Shown here one piece after another: positions 10,106 to 21,570 of a DNA stretch of 64,000 nucleotides. Each line of letters starts with the position of its first letter. Within the stretch, counting starts at the first letter, position 1. The translations under genes and the position numbers were made by a program. Below the pieces are notes generated by a model that was not told the DNA's origin, ran no database searches, and was given only the letters and a program-made list of their open reading frames with translations. Origin of the DNA: Elephas maximus indicus (lineage: Eukaryota; Chordata; Mammalia; Proboscidea; Elephantidae); NCBI RefSeq assembly GCF_024166365.1, contig NC_064831.1, forward strand, positions 49,787,768 through 49,851,767, read 5' to 3'.

Positions 10106-11080
10106 CAGTTCCCTTCATCTGGATCAACACAAAGTTTGATGTAATGGTCATTCATCAAAGCATTAATCATTTACATCTTTAGATTCAAAGCAGCATTTTA
10201 ACTTGTTCTGAAAAAATAAGTGCATTTCAAAATGCACTTATTGTCCATTAAATTTACACAATAAGTGCATTATTGAGTCAATTGGGAATTTCATTGTATT
10301 AAACAGAACAAAACACTAACATGGCTATGTTAGGCAAATAGATTTTTATTTAGCACAAATATAAAAATTAAAAAGTGGCATCATTTAATTCACTGTTGCA
10401 ATGGGCTAATTACAAATCTATTTCCAAATGTACTTTACTTCCTAAAAGTAACTTACTCAACTGAGAGAATCTAGATGATTATATTTTAAAACACAGAACT
10501 CTGTAAATACGCAAAATGTGCTAACTCAATTACTCTAAATGACTTTCGGTACAATTGAGAGGAAAATACTGAAATCATAACATTATTTTTCATTTTCATG
10601 GTTCCTTTATGATACTCAAAGACCTTCCCCCAATGCAATTGCTACAGTACCAAATTATTACACTTCAGAAAAAGAATATCTTTTCTTGCAGTTCCAGATA
10701 CGTATGTAGTAAGAAGCAATAAGAGGAGTTTAGCATGACATTCTCATTTTCAAAAGATCTGTAATCTCTTAAATTCTAGTTTTTTTTTAAATCCAGCACT
10801 AAGTCTTCAGCAGGTCACCCATAAATATGAGATACTACTCTGTATGAACAATGACTGCCCAGGTAGTATTTACAGAAACTGTGTCTAACGTGCCTTGGGT
10901 TAGATGTGTGGTTTGGGGAATGGTAGGAGAGTATGTAGGGTGAATTTGAATCAGTAAGATAGCTAATGCCTGAAATTACATTGTTAGTTTTTCCTTAATT
11001 AACATATAACACTGATCCATGTTAAAATGCTATTATTTTCCTCATAAGGGCTTAACACATAAACCTTATGCTAAAATGGA
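10106..11080. other. AT-rich unique sequence
   Basis: No gene or named repeat. A small perfect hairpin (listed separately at 10215-10242) is the only structure noted. Confidence 0.4.
10215..10242. repeat. Short perfect hairpin
   Basis: AATAAGTGCATT, a 4-base loop, then AATGCACTTATT: 12-bp arms. A third direct copy of the left arm sits at 10260-10271. Confidence 0.8.
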
Positions 11081-11084
11081 AGAC

Positions 11085-11205
11085 AAGGAGACTGGGTTGG
11101 GGTTAGGAGATGCATTCTGGTCCTTATTCTGCAACAGTCTATGTGACCTTGGGCAAAGTTACCTAACTTGGCTGGATCTTCAGTTTCCTTATCAGTAATC
11201 TATGA
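11085..11205 (+). mobile_element. MIR SINE
   Basis: The MIR core is recognisable: TGTGACCTTGGGCAAAGTTA followed by CAGTTTCCTTATCAGTAA. It is heavily diverged, as expected for this old mammalian family. Confidence 0.72.
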
Positions 11206-11263
11206 GGTACCACAGACTGACTTTACAGTAAAACCTGTGAAAGCCAGAACCTGTGTAAGGCGG

Positions 11264-11772
11264 TGACTTAGTTCTCTAGTACTACTATAATGGAAATACT
11301 GCAGGTGGATGGCTTTAACAAAGAGAAATTTATTCTGTCACAGTCTATGAGGCTAGAAGTCCGAATTAAGGGTGCCAGCTCCAGGAGAAGGCTTTCTCCC
11401 TCTGTTGGCTCTCCGGGAAGGTCCTCGTCATCAATCTTCCCCTGGTTTAGGAGCTTCTCAGAGCAGGGACCCCCAGACCAAAAGACACACTCCACTCCTG
11501 GCACTTCTTTCTTGGTGGTATGAGGTCCCCATGTCTCTCTGCTTGCTTCTCTCTTTTATATCTCAAGAGATTGACTCAAGATACAACCCAATTTCGTAGA
11601 TTGTGTCCTGCCTTATTAACATAATTGCCTCTAATCCTGCCTCATTAACATCATAGAGGTAGGATTTACAACATAGGAAAGTCACATCAGCTCATAAAAT
11701 GGTGGACAGTCACACGATCCTGGGAATCCTGGCCTAGCCCCTAAATTGGGGGACACAATTTAATCCATAACA
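11264..11772 (-). mobile_element. MaLR-like solo LTR
   Basis: From TGACTTAGTTCTCTAGTAC to AATTTAATCCATAACA on plus; the same family, reversed, as 8572-9100. GGCGG (11259-11263) and GGCAG (11773-11777) are a likely 5-bp target duplication with one mismatch. No internal element sequence. Confidence 0.77.
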
Positions 11773-12608
11773 GGCAGAAAAGTGTCAAAGAAGGAAAACC
11801 CAAATATTTTTCCACTAAACAGAGAGCAATAGTAAAGCAGTGATGGCATCTTGTCAAAGGCAGAAAACTGGCAAGACCTGGTGAAACAAGGCAGCCCTGT
11901 CTAGTTCCAGTTCTCATAGGTTTCACTGTACTTTAGCATTTTGCTTTGCATTGGGTTTATCGTTTCCTCAATTTTTAGGAATTCTTTAAAATGTTGTATA
12001 GATATTTAGGCACAAATATCTGAAAATTACATTTCTTGCATGTCTATCTTCTATCTTTAAAAAAATGGCACAAAACAAGAAGACTGTCCAAATACATACT
12101 TCATTCCATGCCAAATGATAGGGAAGTACATTAAACAATCTGAATAGTTACCAGGGATATTGGTATTTACAGTTTCCAGGTTTGCGTAATATTACCAGAA
12201 AGAGTCCTGAACTCAGACTCGGCAAATTTCTTTTTAAATTCCAACGTGACCGCTGAATTTGTGGATTTCCCCACTGTGTGTATCCTCTAGGACTAGCGAT
12301 CAGGCATAAAATGGTGATGAAAAAACAGCTGGCAGTCTCAGGGAGCCTCAGGCATTGCCTTGAAATGATAATTGTTGTTTAAGGATCATTCTGAAGATGG
12401 GAAATTTCTTCTAAGTTTAGTTTATAAGACTGCCTCTTCTTATAATGATTTGTGCTTCCGTTCTTTTCCTGACCTGGAGGTACAGAAGATGCATGCTGAA
12501 GTGAAATCACTTGAAACTTGCTATTTTTTCATTTTAACAATTCTTTTCATGTTTTGGCTATTAAAAAAGTCATTCTCTAGCGACTGAGGTTCTCAACTTA
12601 GCTATATG
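11773..12608. other. No recognised feature
   Basis: AT-rich sequence with no repeat or gene that I can name. A 71-codon open stretch near 12372-12587 has no recognisable motif and is not called. Confidence 0.4.
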
Positions 12609-13787
12609 TGAAAATGGCCTGGCAGGGGCGCCTGACCTCCTCTAACTTCACAAAGGGGAAGGAGAATCAAGATCAACAGCCCAAGGCTGATTCCTATGAG
12701 GCAGAGGTCAGATGTGTCTCCGTCCTCCACACTTCTTATCAATTCTGACACCAACCATCCCTCCCACAGCACTCTCTACTTCTCTGACAGGTTCGATAAT
12801 TTGTTGCAATGGCCACACAGAACTCACAGACAATACTCACCATTATGGGGCTTATTAGGGAAGTAATGGATTACAGTTCACATTCAGGAACACTAGGATA
12901 CAGTTCGTCCATCAGGGCGGCCTCTTCTCAGCCATGTGCACAGGCATGCCTCTCTGTGACCCTGGACTCTTTAGTGTGGCCTCTGCCCAGCTCTGGCAAG
13001 TGTTACAAAGCTCTTTAGCTCCACATGTAAGTGCCCAAAGGCACCCCACTCCACCAGTAAGCCTCTGTCCTAAGGCACTCAGCTCTTTTGCTGCACGGGT
13101 TGTTGAGCCTAGTTCCACCAAGTGTCCAGAGGCACTCCATTCCACCAGGAAGCCTCCTGCCTGGAAGTGCTCAGCTCTCGTGCTCCATGGGTCTGCAAAC
13201 CTCGCTCCGACAAGTGCTTGCAGGCACCCCACTCTGCCAGGAAGCTTCCTGCCCAAAAGTGCTCGGCTCTCTTGCTCCATGGGTCTGCAAACCTAGGTCT
13301 GACAAGTGTTTGGAGGTACCCCACTCCTCCAGCGAGCCTCCTGCCTGAAGGTGCTCAGCTTTCTCACTCCGTGGGCTGGGAATCTCAACGCACACTCTCC
13401 TGGTTCTGCTGCCTCTGCTGCCACCATTTCTCTGCTGTTGCTTCTCACCATCTCTTGCCATCTCTGGTGTAACAGCTGTCTCTCTCTCGCCCAGATCTAG
13501 GAGGTTCTCAGCACAGGGATCCTGGGTCCAAAGGATGCACTCCACTTCTGGATCTTGTTTCTTGGTGGTGGTGAGATCTTCCCTTCCTGCCTCTGGGATG
13601 GCTCATTTAAAGCCTAGTGGGATGGCAAAACTGACCAATCCCTTCCTTGGGGCTCCATACACCTTACTTGCATGGTCCCGCCCCACCCCTACAAGGGTGC
13701 CATACATCGTATTTACATTATTAGCAAACTATTCTATTCCCTTGGTGGGCCACATGCGCCTCATTTGCATAGTCCTACTGCATCATT
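12609..13787 (-). mobile_element. LTR-like region carrying a minisatellite
   Basis: The part from 13495 to about 13575 (CTAGGAGGTTCTCAGCACAG, then GGGTCCAAAGGATGCACTCC, then TTTCTTGGTGGT) matches the MaLR-like LTR group in reverse. The part before the minisatellite (TTCGATAATTTGTTGCAATGG) looks like an old eutherian LTR that I cannot name. I infer one LTR-type element, expanded internally. Boundaries are approximate. Open frames in several phases here come from the tandem repeat, not from a gene. Confidence 0.5.
13029..13375. repeat. 92-bp minisatellite, about four units
   Basis: The landmark AAGTG recurs at 13029, 13120, 13212 and 13304, and the landmark TC(A/G)GCT at 13079, 13171, 13263 and 13355. 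Both give a 91-92 bp period. Units share GGCACCCCACTC, the CCAGGAAGC block and GCTCCATGGGTCTGC with moderate divergence. 92 is not a multiple of three, so the open frames across it do not imply a repeat protein. Confidence 0.88.
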
Positions 13788-13962
13788 GGAAACCCTGGTG
13801 GCATAGTGGTTAAGTATTACGGCTGCCAACCAAGAGGTCAGCAGTTGGAATCCGCCAGGCTCTCCTTGGAAACTCTGTGGGGCAGTTCTACTCTGTCCTA
13901 TAGGGTTGGTATGAGTTGGAATCGACTTGACAGCAGTGGGTTTTGGTTTTGGTTGGGTTTAC
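13788..13962 (+). mobile_element. AfroSINE, short form
   Basis: Plus-strand copy from GGAAACCCTGGTGGCATAG to GGGTTTTGGTTTTGGTTG, with the CTCTGTCCTATAGGG block and the GGAATCGACTTGAC tail. The T/G-rich 3' end is the SINE tail. Confidence 0.88.
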
Positions 13963-14072
13963 CCCGTCATTTGGTGGGAGTTACAAAGACTATGGCTAAA
14001 AGGGCCATATTAAGTAATGCACTGCACTACACTATATATTTTTAAATGGACATTTTCCAAGTTCTTATACCT

Positions 14073-14236
14073 AAAAAAACCCAAACCCGTTGCCTTCGAG
14101 TCGATTCTGACTCATAGCAACCCTACAGGGCAGAATAGAACTGCCCCATAGAGTTTCCAAGGAGCCTCTGGTGGATTTGAACTGCTGACCTTTTGGTTAG
14201 CAGCCGTAGCACTTAACCACTACACCACCAGGGTTT
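14073..14236 (-). mobile_element. AfroSINE, short form
   Basis: Plus reading AAAAAAACCCAAACCCGTTG through to ACACCACCAGGG, near complete and well preserved. Confidence 0.9.
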
Positions 14237-14349
14237 TCTTTGTTTTTGGTTAATCTTATAACTAGGGTATAATATATTTTCAAAACGTGTCCCAGGGGCC
14301 TCCTAAATAGGTGATTTTTGTTAAATTAATAAATCTATCCAAAAATATT

Positions 14350-14504
14350 GGAGTCCTGGTGGTGCAGTGATTAACAGCTTGGTTGCTGATTGAAAGGTCA
14401 GCAGTTCGAACCCAGTAGCTGCTCCTTGGAAACCCTACGGGCTGGTTCTACTCTGTCCTATAACGTCAAGATGAGTCGGAATCAATTCAATGGCAATGGG
14501 TTTA
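14350..14504 (+). mobile_element. AfroSINE, short form
   Basis: GGAGTCCTGGTGGTGCAG to CAATGGCAATGGGTTTA. Complete, without a long T tail. Confidence 0.9.
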
Positions 14505-16297
14505 TCCAAACATAAGCGTTTGATTTCAATTTATTTTGACAAAATAAAAGTCACAGGTTGTGGGCTTCACTGCCCATCTTTTCCCTCACACCTTCATAAA
14601 TTGGTCTGGTCTTTAATTTTTGATCTAGGAAAGAATAATTCATTTTTATCTTCATTTAATTTTAATAGTCAAGGAGTAGTCTATAGAGACTGAATAAATT
14701 TAATCCTTCTGCAATTAGTGTCAAATTAATTCATTCTGGATGTGAATAACGGAGGAAATACAGACCCTCCCACACACTGACAGAAACCTTTATCAGGTTT
14801 AATGTTTTATGTAAATGACCCTGCTCGAAAGCAAGCTTGTCTTGTTTCTCCCACCTCCCTTCCTATCCCTGTTAGTCGTTTGTTTTTAAACCTAAACTTT
14901 CTCTCAGCGTTCTTTCAGCACTATTGTCAACTGTCTGATCCTGCAAAGATACCACATTCTGCCACAAATTTGGCACCTTTGGATGGATGAATTCAATTCT
15001 GCCCCTTCTAATAAAAGTTCACAACCACATCACTTCTGTGAGACGCTCCAGCGAGGACGCCATGGTCAGACCTCATGAGGATTAAAATGATCTGAGTAGG
15101 TCTTGTGTGCAGCAAGCAGATAGGATTATTCTAAGCAGCCGTTTGTCTCACACGACACAATCCATCCAGATTTGTCATTCACAGATGACTCTGTCAAGCA
15201 GGAAAGTTTTCTCTCCTTTGGAGAAGCCAAGGGAAAAAAGCTGCCAGGTCAACATCCAAAATATTCAAAATACTTTTTTTTCTTTCTTCCCTTTAAGATC
15301 AATACTTGGGGTTATGTGGTTGATGCCCACATAGTTTTATAATTAACCACCTTCATATATGCAGAATATAAAAGCCTAATAAATTCCCCTTGATTTCTAG
15401 TACAGTTATAAAAGCATACTGGCTATTGCTAAACATGACTCATCAAGTTTTGGTTTTTTTTAAAAGATAATTTAGTTATCTCTTGTCAAGTCGCTATTTA
15501 ATGTTACTTTCTATATTTGCTGTGATAAGCATTAAAATCTGTATATTGGTTGATAAATCATTGTTTAGGAGTGTCTAAAGGGTTCAGTAAATGGTATGAA
15601 TTTGCCATAGTATAATAAATGGTTATTTGATAATGAATGAAATTGTTTGAGAATACTGTTAAAATGTCAAGTTTAAACATATAGACCATTACTCAGAAGG
15701 AATGCAAACATGCAAACCACAGTGACATCATAAATATACTGCAATAAACACATTTATTTATCCCAGGCAAGTTGTAGGTACTTTGTATAAATGTGTACAA
15801 ATTGATATATGAAGTTAATTTCAATCTGTAAAAGTAATTGCATTGGTTTAACTTATTTAACTCTCCTTACAATAATATTTATTGCAGAAAAAGAAGGTAA
15901 AGAAATAAACGATGATAAATAGATAAAATACATAGGAAATGGGAATTGTTTTACAATTTAATTGCACTGTCATAAAAAATTATCACACAAATACACCAAC
16001 CAGACAGCCGAAATACATTAAAACTCTATTATCCAATGCAGAGAACAGATTTTTGTTGGCCTTTATTTCATTTTGCACATTCAAAATAATTTTATTTTTC
16101 TACCAGCATAAAATATCTAAACAATGTCAAAAGCTGAAAGGGTAAGGCAAGAACAAAAATTATTTTCAAAAAGAAATACTCTGCTTTGTACAATATTGAG
16201 GAGACTGACCTACAATCTAAGGAAAGGGAAATAAAAGCACCCCCATGACTGGCATGTTGGGCAAATGTAAACTCAAGAGCTCGAAACAGAAAAGGAA
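14505..16297. other. AT-rich sequence without recognised repeats
   Basis: About 1.8 kb with no SINE, LINE or LTR that I can name and no convincing gene. The lack of insertions is notable next to the crowded flanks. Confidence 0.45.
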
Positions 16298-16490
16298 GCT
16301 AACTGATTTGTTAATTCAGAGCACCTAAGATGTGCAGCTAACTTAGTAGTTGTACACCTTAAAGGGCAACATTTCGTTTTGAGATAAATAAATATACACA
16401 GCAAAGATCCTCTGGTTTCACCAAATCTACTCAAACATTTATTTCCTTTCTTTTTTACATGCTGGGTTCTGTCCTGGAGAGGCTGATTAT
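16298..16490 (+). repeat. Copy 1 of a diverged direct repeat
   Basis: Shares with 17534-17730, in the same order, GAAGCTAA-TGAT, AGAGCAC, ATGTGCA, AACTTAGTAGTTG, GCAAAGAT, and ACTCAAACATTTATTTCC. I judge about 80% similarity. Neither gene nor known family is recognised. Confidence 0.7.
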
Positions 16491-16695
16491 CCAGTGAGAG
16501 AGATAAGACAAGTTCACGAGAAATGAGGCATTTATGCCAGGCACTGGATAATTTCACTGTAAGTTTTTAAACCAAGTTGGGAACAGATTGTGATATCACA
16601 AAAGCTTCCATTTAAAACCTTCTTAAAACTTGGTATCAATTCCTCTGTCTTGGGTATCTGATCTACCCTAAAATTCTGTAAGACATTTAATAATA

Positions 16696-17005
16696 TTTAA
16701 TTAGCTATTCCCTTTAATTTATTTTAGTTACTGCATTTACTTTTCCCAAATTAAATTATGTATTCTCCATTATAGAATGAATACAATTATTTTTGCCCTA
16801 GTAACCTAAATATGTTACTATTAAAATTATTTTTGCCTTAATAATCTAAATATGTTACTACTACATATTTAAATTATTTGCTACGTATTTAGCTTATTAG
16901 GGCAAAAATCATTGCATTCATCCTATAATGGAGAATACAGCATTTAGTTTGGGAAATGTGAACTTGGTGATTAAAATAAATTAGTCAAAGGGAAAAACTA
17001 ATTGA
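16696..17005. repeat. Imperfect palindrome, about 120-bp arms
   Basis: The left arm (about 16696-16815) and right arm (about 16881-17005) pair as inverted repeats. GTATTCTCCATTATAG at 16760-16775 pairs with CTATAATGGAGAATAC at 16923-16938, and TTTTTGCCCTA pairs with TAGGGCAAAAA. The centre holds a second direct copy of the arm tip (ATTATTTTTGCC, about 16825-16862). It may be an old palindromic DNA transposon; no family name is assigned. Confidence 0.72.
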
Positions 17006-17533
17006 AGTGAGAACTGAAAAAAAAAATCATGGGAGTGAAAGCTTGAAGGCTTAATGCAATTAATAATATCAAGTGATTCAAAACCGCACCATACAATTTC
17101 TTTATGAGGGTCAAATATTTAACCACAGACAGTAAACTAATTTTTTAGCATGATATTTAGTATTTATGAGATAAAGCCATGTTTCTCCTTCACTCTCATT
17201 TCTTTCAATGTCCATTCAAAGTGAAAGCAAATGTATGGATCTTTTACAGTAAGTCATTGAAAACACTCACAATGCCTCGATTATAACAAATTGGATTTAT
17301 TCTCCCGATTTATTATAAAATGACTAATGGGGAAACATAAATGATGAATGAAAAACTGGAAGAAAGTTTTCGTAGACTTAATTGACCAGACAAGGGTTCA
17401 TCTGAAATAAATTACGCTGTTCTTGAAGTTAAAGAAATCTCTTATAATTTTCTGATCTCTGGTGTTTGAAGCTTCTTTAATAGTATATGTTTTACAGAGT
17501 CACTTTACAGTGTTATTTGCTGACATAAAAAAA
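17006..17533. other. No recognised feature
   Basis: AT-rich sequence between the palindrome and the second direct repeat copy. Confidence 0.4.
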
Positions 17534-17730
17534 TGAAGCTAATTGATCTGTCAGCTTACACAGAGCACATAAAATGTGCAAATAACTTAGTAGTTGCACA
17601 TTTTAAGTGACAATATTTCATTTGGAAATTAATATACATGGCAAAGATTCATTGGTTTTATAAAATCCACTCAAACATTTATTTCCTGACATTTACTAGC
17701 TACCTGCTAGGTGCTGTGTTAGGCTGTCTC
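17534..17730 (+). repeat. Copy 2 of a diverged direct repeat
   Basis: Partner of 16298-16490, about 1.24 kb downstream. It is followed by a CATATGTATG-type low-complexity stretch (17740-17805). Confidence 0.7.
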
Positions 17731-19140
17731 CTGGAGAAGACATATGTATGTACACGTACAGTCAGGTGATGTATATGTGTACATATGTGTGTGTTCACAT
17801 ACAGGTTCTGTTACGTGGACATCTTTCTTCTACGGGGTAACTCATTTTCGTAAAGCAAAATGAGCAGTGGTAATGCCAGGAATACAGTTGTACCAGCAGC
17901 ATTCAAATCTTTTAAAAATTTATAAATCATAAAATAAGAATACAGCCCATTTTTAGGATATTTCCTTTTATATTACTGTTAAAAATAATTTTAATAAGTC
18001 AAATAAATGAAATAAATGTAACATAATTCTTATCAGACAGACATCTACATCTGATCTTTTTAACGGCAGGAAATTTGGTAACTAAATGTGTTTTAAATCT
18101 TAAGGGTTTCTAGGCTCACTTTGACTTCAGCTGGTGAATCCATTTATAAAAGAAAAGAAGATGTAGACATTGAAATAGGTAAAATACAATAATCAAGGTA
18201 ATTCAGAGATGACAGTGGAAAGTGGAGGTGCTTATAAAGAAAATTTAGAGGATCAGATATTGACTAGAGAAGAATTATAAAATGTGATTCCTAGAGTGGT
18301 TTTCATATTCCTATAAATTAAATAAATTGACTCACTTCTGAAAGTTAAGATCTTCAAAATGATACGTATATACTGAAAATATGATCTTTTTTATTGGCTA
18401 TTGCTACAGAAAGGGTCATAAGTAATGCTAGACATTATTAGAATGTAGAAGACATCATTTATTATACTTCAGAATGGACTGTTATATACAATCGTTATTT
18501 AAAAAAATATTGAACATGGTATGTAGTTAACTTTTAACATATTGGAAATACTATTAATTTAAAATTCAAATTTCCCTACTCTCAAAGGGAGCAGGGTTTA
18601 GCCATTTAACAAAAATTTACATCCTTACCTTCAATTTAAATGTCAGACAGGAGAAAGACAGCCAATAAAGTAAAACAGAAATGCCTGAATATTTCTGAAC
18701 ATATCAGATGCCATCAAGCTAAAATAGGGGTATTTTGCCTTTAATTTCTAATGTCCTCTCAGTATTAATGCTTTTATCAATTTTTTTTAGTACTATAGTT
18801 ACTGTTCCCTCCTGCTCCACCATGACACCAACATCTCATTTGATACGCTTTCCTAAACTGTGTCATTTGGGTGTGGGGGGGAATTTTTGTGTGCCTGTGT
18901 ATAAAACTGCAGGAAGAGAATAGATTAAATCCTCTTCCTATTCCCCAAGGTTGGAAATGGTCTTATAATAGTCCACTCCATCTGTTTATACTGAAATTAC
19001 GTCCAAGTTAGGTAAAAAATAAATAGGGGACTGCCAGTTGTATCTGCATTTGTATCAGGGGAAGGATGGATGTGGGATGGCCAGAGACTTCGTTATAACC
19101 ACATCCTGTGTACCCGGCATGCATCATGTGGATCCAGTGT
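17731..19140. other. AT-rich sequence without recognised repeats
   Basis: No gene or named repeat. Only short low-complexity tracts are visible. Confidence 0.4.
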
Positions 19141-19600
19141 ATAAAGACACTGGCTATTTTTTTAATTAAACTTTTTATTTGATATAATGAGAATTCATGT
19201 TCAGTCATAAGAAATAATGCAGAGAGATCCTGCATACCCTCTAGTTTTTCCCCAACGGTAATATTTTGCCAATTGACACTGATACCATCAAGAAACAGAA
19301 CATTTTCATCAACACAAGGGTCTCTCATAATGTCCTTTTGTAGCCACACCCACTTCCCTCTCAGCCCCAACCCCTCCATAACGCTTGGCAACCATAAATC
19401 TGTTCTCCAATTCTATAATTTTATTATTTCAAGAGTGTTTTAGAAATGGAATTATACAGCAAGTAACCTTTTGGGATTGGCTTTTCTTTGTTAGCATAAT
19501 TCTCTGGAGATGGACCTACATTGTTGTGTGTATCAAAAATTTGTCCCTTTTTTATTACCGAGTAGTAGTATTTCATGTTTAATTAATTTTGATTATATAC
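19141..19600. mobile_element. Old L1 (L1M-type) 3' region
   Basis: Contains the mammalian L1M 3' landmarks GGTAATATTTTGCCAA, CAACACAAGGGTCTCTC, CTTGGCAACCATAAATCTG, CCTTTTGGGATTGGC and TTACCGAGTAGTAGTATTTC. Strongly diverged; orientation is not asserted. Confidence 0.6.
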
Positions 19601-19659
19601 TCTATGTAAAAAATATTGGAACCTTGGCTCCTCTCCCCTCACTCTAGCCTTGGTCCCCA

Positions 19660-20030
19660 TCCCATCCCAACTCAAAACTAAGAGCGTAAGTTTGTCAGCC
19701 TTTCAAAACTATTTTGTACTTTTACATTCAGAAATATTTCTATGGAAATATGTAATATCTATTATGTTTATTGTTTCATAAATGATACAGGGACTTGCCT
19801 TTTTTCCTTCAACTACTTGCTTTTTGCTCTGTTCATATTGATATACATTGATCTAGTTTATTCTTCATAATGCTTCTATGTGCTTTATATAATATGTTAT
19901 ATTTTACATCTTCTTGATGGACATCTATGTAGCTGCCATGAAGTTCCTTATACGTATATCCTTACATAGGTGTATTGCATCTTAACTGTTTCCTCTGGGT
20001 TCACTTTTCTCTTTGACAAAGTAGTTTATT
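19660..20030. mobile_element. Possible further L1M-type tail
   Basis: ATATTTCTATGGAAATATG and CTTGATGGACATCTATGTAG resemble L1M 3' sequence. Weak match. Confidence 0.4.
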
Positions 20031-20698
20031 CTTCAGTAATTATTTTATTCCGGATCAGCAATGATAAAAAACTTTAAGTTGGCAGATAATGTCTTTATTC
20101 TCACTCTTAAATTACAGTTCAGACTTGTGTGGAATTTTAATCAACATTTATGGCTACTTATCCATTGCCTTTTTGCATCAGAAGACTGAAGTTGACTATT
20201 AGTCTAATTGTTCTTTTTTTTTTTAAATAAATAACTTTTTTTTCCTTGATCGCATTTAATTTTTTCTCTCTCTCTCTCTTTAGCAGTTCTGTTTTACAGA
20301 TCCACTAGGGCGAGTCTAGGTGAAGACTTATTTATTTATTTATTTATCCTGTTGGTTCCTAGAGTGCAATTTCAATTTAAGAACTTATCTTTCTTAAACT
20401 TTGCAAAATTCTATGTCATCCTTTTCTTCAAATGTTGCTTCTTCTGCATTCCCTCCACTCTTTTTTCCTGGGACTCTTAGTAAAATTAGATCAAAAAGAA
20501 TTTATACACTGTGTATGTTAACTGCTCTTTCATGTTTTCATTTCCTTGTATCTGAGTGCTGCGTGCTGAGAGAACTCCTCTGTTCAATCTTTCAATTCAG
20601 TAATTCCCTCTTCTATTCTTTTATCTAGAGTTTGCATCATCCACTATTTTTTTTAAAAAGTTCCAACCACTGAATTTTTTTTTTCACTTGAAAGCTTC
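20031..20698. other. AT-rich, low-complexity sequence
   Basis: T-rich runs, a (TC)n stretch near 20264-20280 and a (TTTA)n stretch near 20328-20347. No gene recognised. Confidence 0.45.
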
Positions 20699-20736
20699 CT
20701 ACACTTTATCTTAGCCAAAGGGCCAACAAGCAGTTA
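20699..20736 (-). pseudogene. RNU2: U2 snRNA 5'-end fragment
   Basis: On the minus strand this reads like the first 36 or so bases of U2 snRNA: GGCCCTTTGGCTAAGATAA corresponds to the U2 GGCCTTTTGGCTAAGATCA, followed by AGTGTAG as in U2. The match stops there. The rest of U2, including the branch-point pairing and Sm site, is missing, so this is a truncated retro-copy and not a gene. The call rests on memory of U2 and a short match. Confidence 0.55.
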
Positions 20737-21369
20737 ACAGCTTTCTAATTAGTCTGCTTTCATAACCATTTATTTTGCTTAATTTTTACCTGTTTCATAA
20801 ATTTGCTTTTATTTTAACTAGGTATTATTCTTGGATCTATTTTTCTGTGGCTCCTAGACATACTTGTTTAAAGGAATTTTCAAAAAAATTTTATTACTTA
20901 TTTATCTCAAGAAAATTTCTCTTCCAATCATAGTTTTGTTTGGCTCTCTTTCTTACAGTCAGTTTTCTTCTTGTGCTTTAGAATCTAGGTTAGTCATTTA
21001 GTGTGAGAGATTTCTATTTTTCTTTCTTTCTCTATGCTTACTTCCTGCTGTCTAGTGATATTGTAGTTGCCTTCACATGATTTTCAATGGGTATTAGTGA
21101 TATACAAGAACATTCTGGGTCAGGTCCAGGTCAAGAGGCTGTGGCTGTGTCCTCCTACCTCCCTAGATGCTCTCTCTTCTCTTAAACCGTAGCCTTGGTC
21201 CAAAGCATCCTGAGCTTGAGCAGAAGAGCTCCATCCCAAGCCCTGGTTTCAAACAGTGAGAGGGGATCTAGTCTCCCCCCACCTCTCCTTTGATCCCTGT
21301 TACCCCACAAAAGCTGAACTCCTGACCTCGTCTATGTGCTTCCAGACCTAGAGTGCTATATCCCACCAC
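20737..21369. other. No recognised feature
   Basis: Nothing called; mixed composition. Confidence 0.4.
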
Positions 21370-21570
21370 TTCAACCCCATCCACTGCAAGGTTTTGAGCA
21401 GAGGATTGGCATGATATCAGGCATATTTTATAAGAATTATCCTGTCTGCTGCATTGAGAGTAGACTTTGGGGATTAGTGATGGGGAGACCAGGGAGAAGG
21501 CTGCTATAATGATCCAAGTCAGAGATGCTGGTGGCTTAGACCAACACGAAGGGAAGAATCATGGATGACT
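21370..21570 (-). mobile_element. L2 LINE fragment
   Basis: GAGCAGAGGATTGGCATGAT, then CTGTCTGCTGCATTGAGAG, then GGCTGCTATAATGATCCAAG are the reverse of the L2 open reading frame segment that encodes the C-terminal side of its RT. Old and diverged. Confidence 0.6.

Noticed and set aside
12912..13545. Overlapping open frames of 116-124 codons on both strands
   Set aside because: They are produced by the 92-bp tandem repeat and LTR-like sequence; no motif, and the unit length is not a multiple of three.
19008..19391. 127-codon minus-strand frame
   Set aside because: Falls over an L1M 3' region; the frame is coincidental.
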